Positions 32,495 through 39,522 of a stretch of DNA of 39,522 bases are shown here, piece after piece. Source of the stretch: an uncultured Sphingomonas sp. Lineage in GTDB: Bacteria; Pseudomonadota; Alphaproteobacteria; Sphingomonadales; Sphingomonadaceae. The notes under the pieces are model-generated. The model was given only the letters and a program-made list of their open reading frames with translations, was not told the DNA's origin and searched no databases. The stretch is from contig NZ_CALMPA010000054.1 in NCBI RefSeq assembly GCF_937871615.1, positions 1-39,522 on the forward strand, given 5' to 3'. The stretch's first letter is position 1. Each line of letters starts with the position of its first letter. The translations under genes and the position numbers were made by a program.

Positions 32495-33368
32495 ATGGAT
32501 CGTCATCGCGGGCGATGGCCTTTCGGCGGCGATCAATCCGCTTGGCGCGGAATTGTCGTCGCTGAAGGATGCCGCCGGTCGCGAATTGATGACCGATGCC
32601 GATCCCGCATTCTGGACCGGGCGCGCGCCCTTACTGTTCCCGGTGGTGGGAAGGCCGGCGGGGGAGACGATCCGCGTCGATGGTCGCGAATACCCGATGA
32701 AGCAGCATGGCTTCGCGCGGCGGATGGCCTTCACGGTGACCGAGCAGGCACCGGATCGCGCGACGTTCGTGCTGACCGATACGCCCGAGACACGTGAGTG
32801 CTATCCCTTCGCGTTCCGGCTGGAAGTGACGTTCAGCATCGCGGGCGCGACGCTTTCGGTGGACGTGTCGGTGGTGAATCCCGGTGACGCGCCGCTCCCG
32901 GCGAGCTTCGGCTTCCACCCCGCCTTTGCCTGGCCGCTGCCCGGCGGGGGCGCGAAGGAGGTGCATCGCGTCACCTTCGCGGCGGACGAGCCTGAAGCGA
33001 TCCGCCGGATCGACGGCGACGGGCAGATCGCCCCCGCCGCGTGCGCCTCGCCGCTCGATGGCCGAATGCTTCACTTGCGCGATGATCTGTTCGCGCACGA
33101 CGCGCTGATCTGGGACAGGCTCCATTCCGATCACGTCACTTACGGTGATGCCACCGGCCCGCGCGTGCGCGTCGCCTTTCCCGATACGCCGATGCTCGGC
33201 ATTTGGAGCAAGCCGGGCGCGCGGTTCGTGTGCATCGAGCCGTGGCACGGCATCGCCGATCCGGCCGGTTTCACGGGCGATTTCCGCGCCAAGCCCGGCG
33301 TGTTCGAAGTCGCGCCGGGGGCGACGAAACAGATCGCGATGCGCGTGACATTGCTGCGCGAATCATAA
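32487..33368 (+). CDS. Aldose 1-epimerase-like protein
   Basis: The protein has 293 residues of the galactose mutarotase-like superfamily, closest in pattern to the LacX/YeaD-type proteins. The beta-sandwich signatures include KQHGFARR (His74 and Arg78 region), GFHPAFAWPLP (His144) and the C-terminal CIEPWHGIADPAGF with the catalytic Glu expected for sugar C1 epimerisation. The start GTG 32487 overlaps the pheT stop by eight bases, so it is probably co-translated with pheT, although the link to tRNA charging is not obvious. The sugar substrate is unknown. Confidence 0.85.
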   Translation: MAEWIVIAGDGLSAAINPLGAELSSLKDAAGRELMTDADPAFWTGRAPLLFPVVGRPAGETIRVDGREYPMKQHGFARRMAFTVTEQAPDRATFVLTDTPETRECYPFAFRLEVTFSIAGATLSVDVSVVNPGDAPLPASFGFHPAFAWPLPGGGAKEVHRVTFAADEPEAIRRIDGDGQIAPAACASPLDGRMLHLRDDLFAHDALIWDRLHSDHVTYGDATGPRVRVAFPDTPMLGIWSKPGARFVCIEPWHGIADPAGFTGDFRAKPGVFEVAPGATKQIAMRVTLLRES

Positions 33369-33420
33369 CCGCGCGCCTTTTTCCCCGCGCATCCCATCCG
33401 GCCTCACGAAAGCCCGCTAC

Positions 33421-34947
<1,527 letters not shown>

Positions 34948-34959
34948 GCGCCGGGCGGA

Positions 34960-36222
34960 TCAGGCCGCCTGTTCCTCGATCCATCCGCGGCGCAATGCCT
35001 TGACCGCGAGCAACCCGAGCAGGCCCGCGATCAGATAGAAGCCGACGCCGATGATCGCGGCATAGCGCAGCGAATCGTCGCCATATTGCGCCTTCAGCGC
35101 CACCGAGATCGCGCCGAGCAGCCACGGGCCGATGCCCAGCCCGACGAGATTGTTGATGAACAGGAACGCCCCCGATGCGCTCGCCCGCATATGCGGCGGG
35201 GCAAGATGCTGCACGGCGGTGGTGATCGGCCCGAGCCACAGGATATTGAGCGCGTTGGGGATCAGCAGGCACGCCCAGGCGAGCGCGGGCGATGGCGTGA
35301 TAAGCCCGATCGCGAAGGTCGGCGCGGTAATCAGCCAGGCGAAGGCGGGCAGGCGGACATACCAGCCGCGATCGCCCTTCCCGAGCTTGTCCGCCAGCAC
35401 GCCGCCGATGAACACGCCGCCCGCGCCGCCGATCAGCAGCAGCGATCCCATGAACTGCCCGGCGGTAATCAGCCCCCAGTCGAAACGGACCATCAGGATC
35501 TTGGGCACCCATAGCGCGAGGCCATAGCCGGCGAGCGAGCTGAACCCCGCGCCAAACGCCATCAGCCAGAAGGCGGGCTTGGCGGCGAGGATCGGAAAAA
35601 CGGCGAGCAGAGGCACGCGTTCCGCTGCCGCTGCGGGCGCGGGGCGCGGGCGATCGCGCACGATCCACAGAAAGATCGGCGCGAGGACGATGCCGGCCAG
35701 CCCCACCGTCAGGAAGGCCACCCGCCAGTTGACCAGCGCGGCGATATAGGCGCCCAGCAGCACGCCGCACGCGAGGCCAACGGGAATGCCCAGCGAATAG
35801 ATGGCGAGCGCGCGCGCGCGGCGTTCGATCGGATAATAATCCGCGATCAGCGCATAGGAAGGTGCGACGCCGCCCGCCTCGCCCACGCCGACGCCGAGCC
35901 GATACAGGAACAGATGCCAGAAATTGCCCGCGATGCCGCACAAGGCGGTGAAGCCGCTCCACACGATCAGCGAGGCGGCGATCACCTTCGTCTTGCCGAT
36001 CCGATCCGCCAGCAACGCCAGCGGCACGCCGAGGCAGGAATAGAGCAGGGCGAAGGCGATGCCCCCGATCGCGCCGAATTGCGCGTCGTTGAGGCCGAGA
36101 TCCTGCTGGATCGGCTTGGCAAGGATGCCGAGGATCTGCCGGTCGAGGAAATTGAACGTATAGACCGCCAGCAGCATCGCCAGCACCAGCCCGCGATAGC
36201 CCGGCCGTTCGCGATCAATCAT
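34960..36222 (-). CDS. MFS transporter (Spinster-like)
   Basis: The protein has 420 residues and twelve predicted transmembrane helices. The opening with YTFNFLDRQILGILAKPIQQ and LALLADRIGKTKVI (the MFS loop 2-3 motif) and the acidic residue pattern LYRLGVGVGEAG match the spinster-like MFS group that is abundant in sphingomonads, often near TonB-dependent receptors. The substrate is not deducible. The ATG at 36222 has a strong GGGGGAGGG upstream. It lies downstream of the receptor on the same strand but behind a rho-independent terminator, so it probably has its own promoter or relies on read-through. Confidence 0.88.
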   Translation of the reverse strand: MIDRERPGYRGLVLAMLLAVYTFNFLDRQILGILAKPIQQDLGLNDAQFGAIGGIAFALLYSCLGVPLALLADRIGKTKVIAASLIVWSGFTALCGIAGNFWHLFLYRLGVGVGEAGGVAPSYALIADYYPIERRARALAIYSLGIPVGLACGVLLGAYIAALVNWRVAFLTVGLAGIVLAPIFLWIVRDRPRPAPAAAAERVPLLAVFPILAAKPAFWLMAFGAGFSSLAGYGLALWVPKILMVRFDWGLITAGQFMGSLLLIGGAGGVFIGGVLADKLGKGDRGWYVRLPAFAWLITAPTFAIGLITPSPALAWACLLIPNALNILWLGPITTAVQHLAPPHMRASASGAFLFINNLVGLGIGPWLLGAISVALKAQYGDDSLRYAAIIGVGFYLIAGLLGLLAVKALRRGWIEEQAA

Positions 36223-36239
36223 TGCACCCTCCCCCGACG

Positions 36240-36267
36240 CAAAAAGGGGCCGGACGTTGCCGGCCCC
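36240..36267 (-). terminator. Rho-independent terminator after the TonB-dependent receptor gene
   Basis: On the - strand GGGGCCGG (36267-36260) and CCGGCCCC (36253-36246) form a perfect 8-bp stem with a six-base loop, followed by five T (36245-36241). It begins 21 bases after the receptor stop and lies just before the ribosome site of the MFS gene. Confidence 0.85.
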
Positions 36268-36287
36268 TGTTTCATTGTCCTAACGGA

Positions 36288-38669
<2,382 letters not shown>

Positions 38670-38739
38670 GGCTGAACCTCCCCTTTGCGGCACTTTACGG
38701 CGGCTCGCCTCCCTGCGAGCTTGTGCGGCGAACCAAAGC

Positions 38740-38768
38740 ACAATAGTGAAAGTTGAACCAGGATTCAA
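38740..38768 (-). promoter_or_regulatory. Candidate promoter of the TonB-dependent receptor gene
   Basis: On the - strand TTGAAT (38768-38763), a 17-base spacer and TATTGT (38745-38740) give a housekeeping-type promoter with optimal spacing, 71 bases before the start codon. Its -35 box and spacer coincide with the 22-bp palindrome, so a protein bound there would block polymerase. Confidence 0.55.
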
Positions 38769-38771
38769 CTT
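38750..38771. promoter_or_regulatory. Putative TetR operator (22-bp palindrome)
   Basis: AAGTTGAA (38750-38757), six bases (CCAGGA), TTCAACTT (38764-38771): perfect 8-bp arms with 6-bp spacing. It lies 15 bases before the tetR ATG and over the -35 region of the opposite receptor promoter, the expected place for a repressor that controls both itself and its divergent target. Confidence 0.7.
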
Positions 38772-38786
38772 GGATGTGAGGCACGG

Positions 38787-39440
38787 ATGGGCGACGGGCG
38801 GCAGATGGAGCGAGGCGCTGCCCCGCCCGTCGCGGATCAGGCGGGGGCGAGCGCCGATAAACGGCCGCGCACGGCGCGCGGACAGCGCACCCAGCGCGCG
38901 ATCCTCGATGCGGCGGCGCTGGAATTTGGCGAGCATGGTTTTCACGCCACCTCGATCAGCGGGATCACCCGGCGGGCGGGCGTGGCGCTCGGCAGTTTCT
39001 ACACCTGGTTCGATTCGAAGGACGCGGTGTTTCGCGCGCTGGTCCGCGACATGTCCGATCAGGTGCGCGATCACGTCGCCCCCGCGATCCGCGCCGCGCC
39101 GGATCAGATCGCGGCGGAGCGCGCGGGCCTTGAGCATTTCCTGGAGTTCGTGCGCGGTCACAAGGAGATATATCGCATCATCGACGAATCCGAATTCGTC
39201 GATCCTGAGAGCTTCCGGCTGCATTATTGCTCCACCGCCGATCGTATCCGCGAGCGGCTTCAGGCCGCCGCCGCGCGCGGTGAACTGATCGACGGGGTGG
39301 GCGAGGTCCACGCCTGGGCGATCATGGGGATGAACGTGTTCCTGGGCTTACGCTTCGGCGTGTGGGCGAAGGATGCGCCGACCGCCGAGATCGCCGATCA
39401 GATCGCGGCGATGCTGGCGCGGGGGTTGGGGCGGGGGTGA
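38787..39440 (+). CDS. TetR/AcrR family transcriptional regulator
   Basis: The protein has 217 residues. The N-terminal TetR DNA-binding domain (about 36-82) has the helix-turn-helix TSISGITRRAGVALGSFYTWF (56-76, here in two overlapping parts, TSISGITRRAGV and VALGSFYTWF), followed by a helical ligand-binding domain with no recognisable effector motif. About 30 disordered residues precede the HTH. The ATG at 38787 has GAGG five bases upstream. The palindrome at 38750-38771 is its likely operator, placing the divergent receptor and its own gene under control. The ligand is probably related to what the receptor imports, by inference. The 82 bases after the stop hold no feature I can assign. Confidence 0.92.
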   Translation: MGDGRQMERGAAPPVADQAGASADKRPRTARGQRTQRAILDAAALEFGEHGFHATSISGITRRAGVALGSFYTWFDSKDAVFRALVRDMSDQVRDHVAPAIRAAPDQIAAERAGLEHFLEFVRGHKEIYRIIDESEFVDPESFRLHYCSTADRIRERLQAAAARGELIDGVGEVHAWAIMGMNVFLGLRFGVWAKDAPTAEIADQIAAMLARGLGRG

Positions 39441-39522
39441 GGGCCGGTTGTTTTGTTTATGTCGGGATGGGTGGAAAAGCGACAGTCCGGTCTTGGCCGA
39501 TTGAACCGGATTGCAGACATGA

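Noticed and set aside
38670-39311. Upstream extension of the receptor frame opposite tetR
   Set aside because: The signal peptide and the ribosome site place the start at 38669; the extension is antisense to a clear TetR gene.

Overview
The window is a piece of a high-GC alphaproteobacterial chromosome, most likely Sphingomonadales (Sphingomonas or a close relative). This rests on gene content and order rather than on any search: ftsX-ydcF-plsC order, tyrC next to hisC, metX-metW, a class I lysyl-tRNA synthetase, COQ9, a CrtZ-type carotenoid hydroxylase, a short-form HisG, proline-rich TonB and a large TonB-dependent receptor. Nearly all of it is densely packed core metabolism and translation. 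No tRNA, rRNA, CRISPR array, insertion sequence, prophage or integrase was seen, and no gene-free stretch exceeds about 250 bp.

Layout. 1-1870 (+): end of ftsX, a YdcF-like protein and a PlsC acyltransferase, overlapping stop to start. 1881-3889 (-): hisC-tyrC, divergent from metX-metW (3986-5706, +). 5733-7620: a single-domain response regulator converging on a GAF-PAS-HWE histidine kinase. 7630-10275 (-): feoA-feoB-ssb, with a Fur-like box before feoA; the kinase follows ssb closely. 10324-11888 (-): EamA transporter then COQ9. 11951-13027 (+): an Old Yellow Enzyme. 13072-17812 (-): tonB, a small membrane protein, then the riboflavin genes ribD-ribE-ribB-ribH and another small membrane protein. 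17945-20420: gltX divergent from prs. 20665-21553 (-): crtZ and a PilZ protein. 21586-24364 (+): lysK and nhaA. 24376-26990 (-): hisG-hisD-nusB and a 58-codon DUF4169 gene. 27051-34947 (+): DUF2332 protein, rpmI-rplT, pheS-pheT, an aldose-1-epimerase-like protein and prfC. 34960-39440: an MFS transporter and a TonB-dependent receptor (-), with a divergent TetR regulator (+). The last 82 bases hold nothing I can assign.

How the genes fit together. Four biosynthetic pathways are represented (riboflavin, histidine, tyrosine, methionine), together with aminoacylation and ribosome function (gltX, lysK, pheST, rpmI, rplT, prfC, nusB). Iron and nutrient uptake is represented by feoAB, tonB and the receptor, MFS and TetR group. 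In that last group a perfect 8+6+8 palindrome overlies the predicted receptor promoter, so its local control can be read directly from the sequence.

I did not find an obvious new defence, mobile or secretion system. The most unusual signals are non-coding or small-scale: (i) a 241-bp intergenic block between prs and pilZ bounded by 43-bp inverted repeats and packed with three-base-loop hairpins; (ii) a perfect 29-bp inverted repeat between gltX and prs; (iii) a RibB protein whose GTP cyclohydrolase II domain has lost all three zinc cysteines; (iv) a sharp GC dip covering the first roughly 190 bases of pheS, just after a strong terminator; (v) terminator-like and start-adjacent leader structures before rpmI and metX; (vi) a ribD frame with no conventional start upstream of its conserved N terminus.
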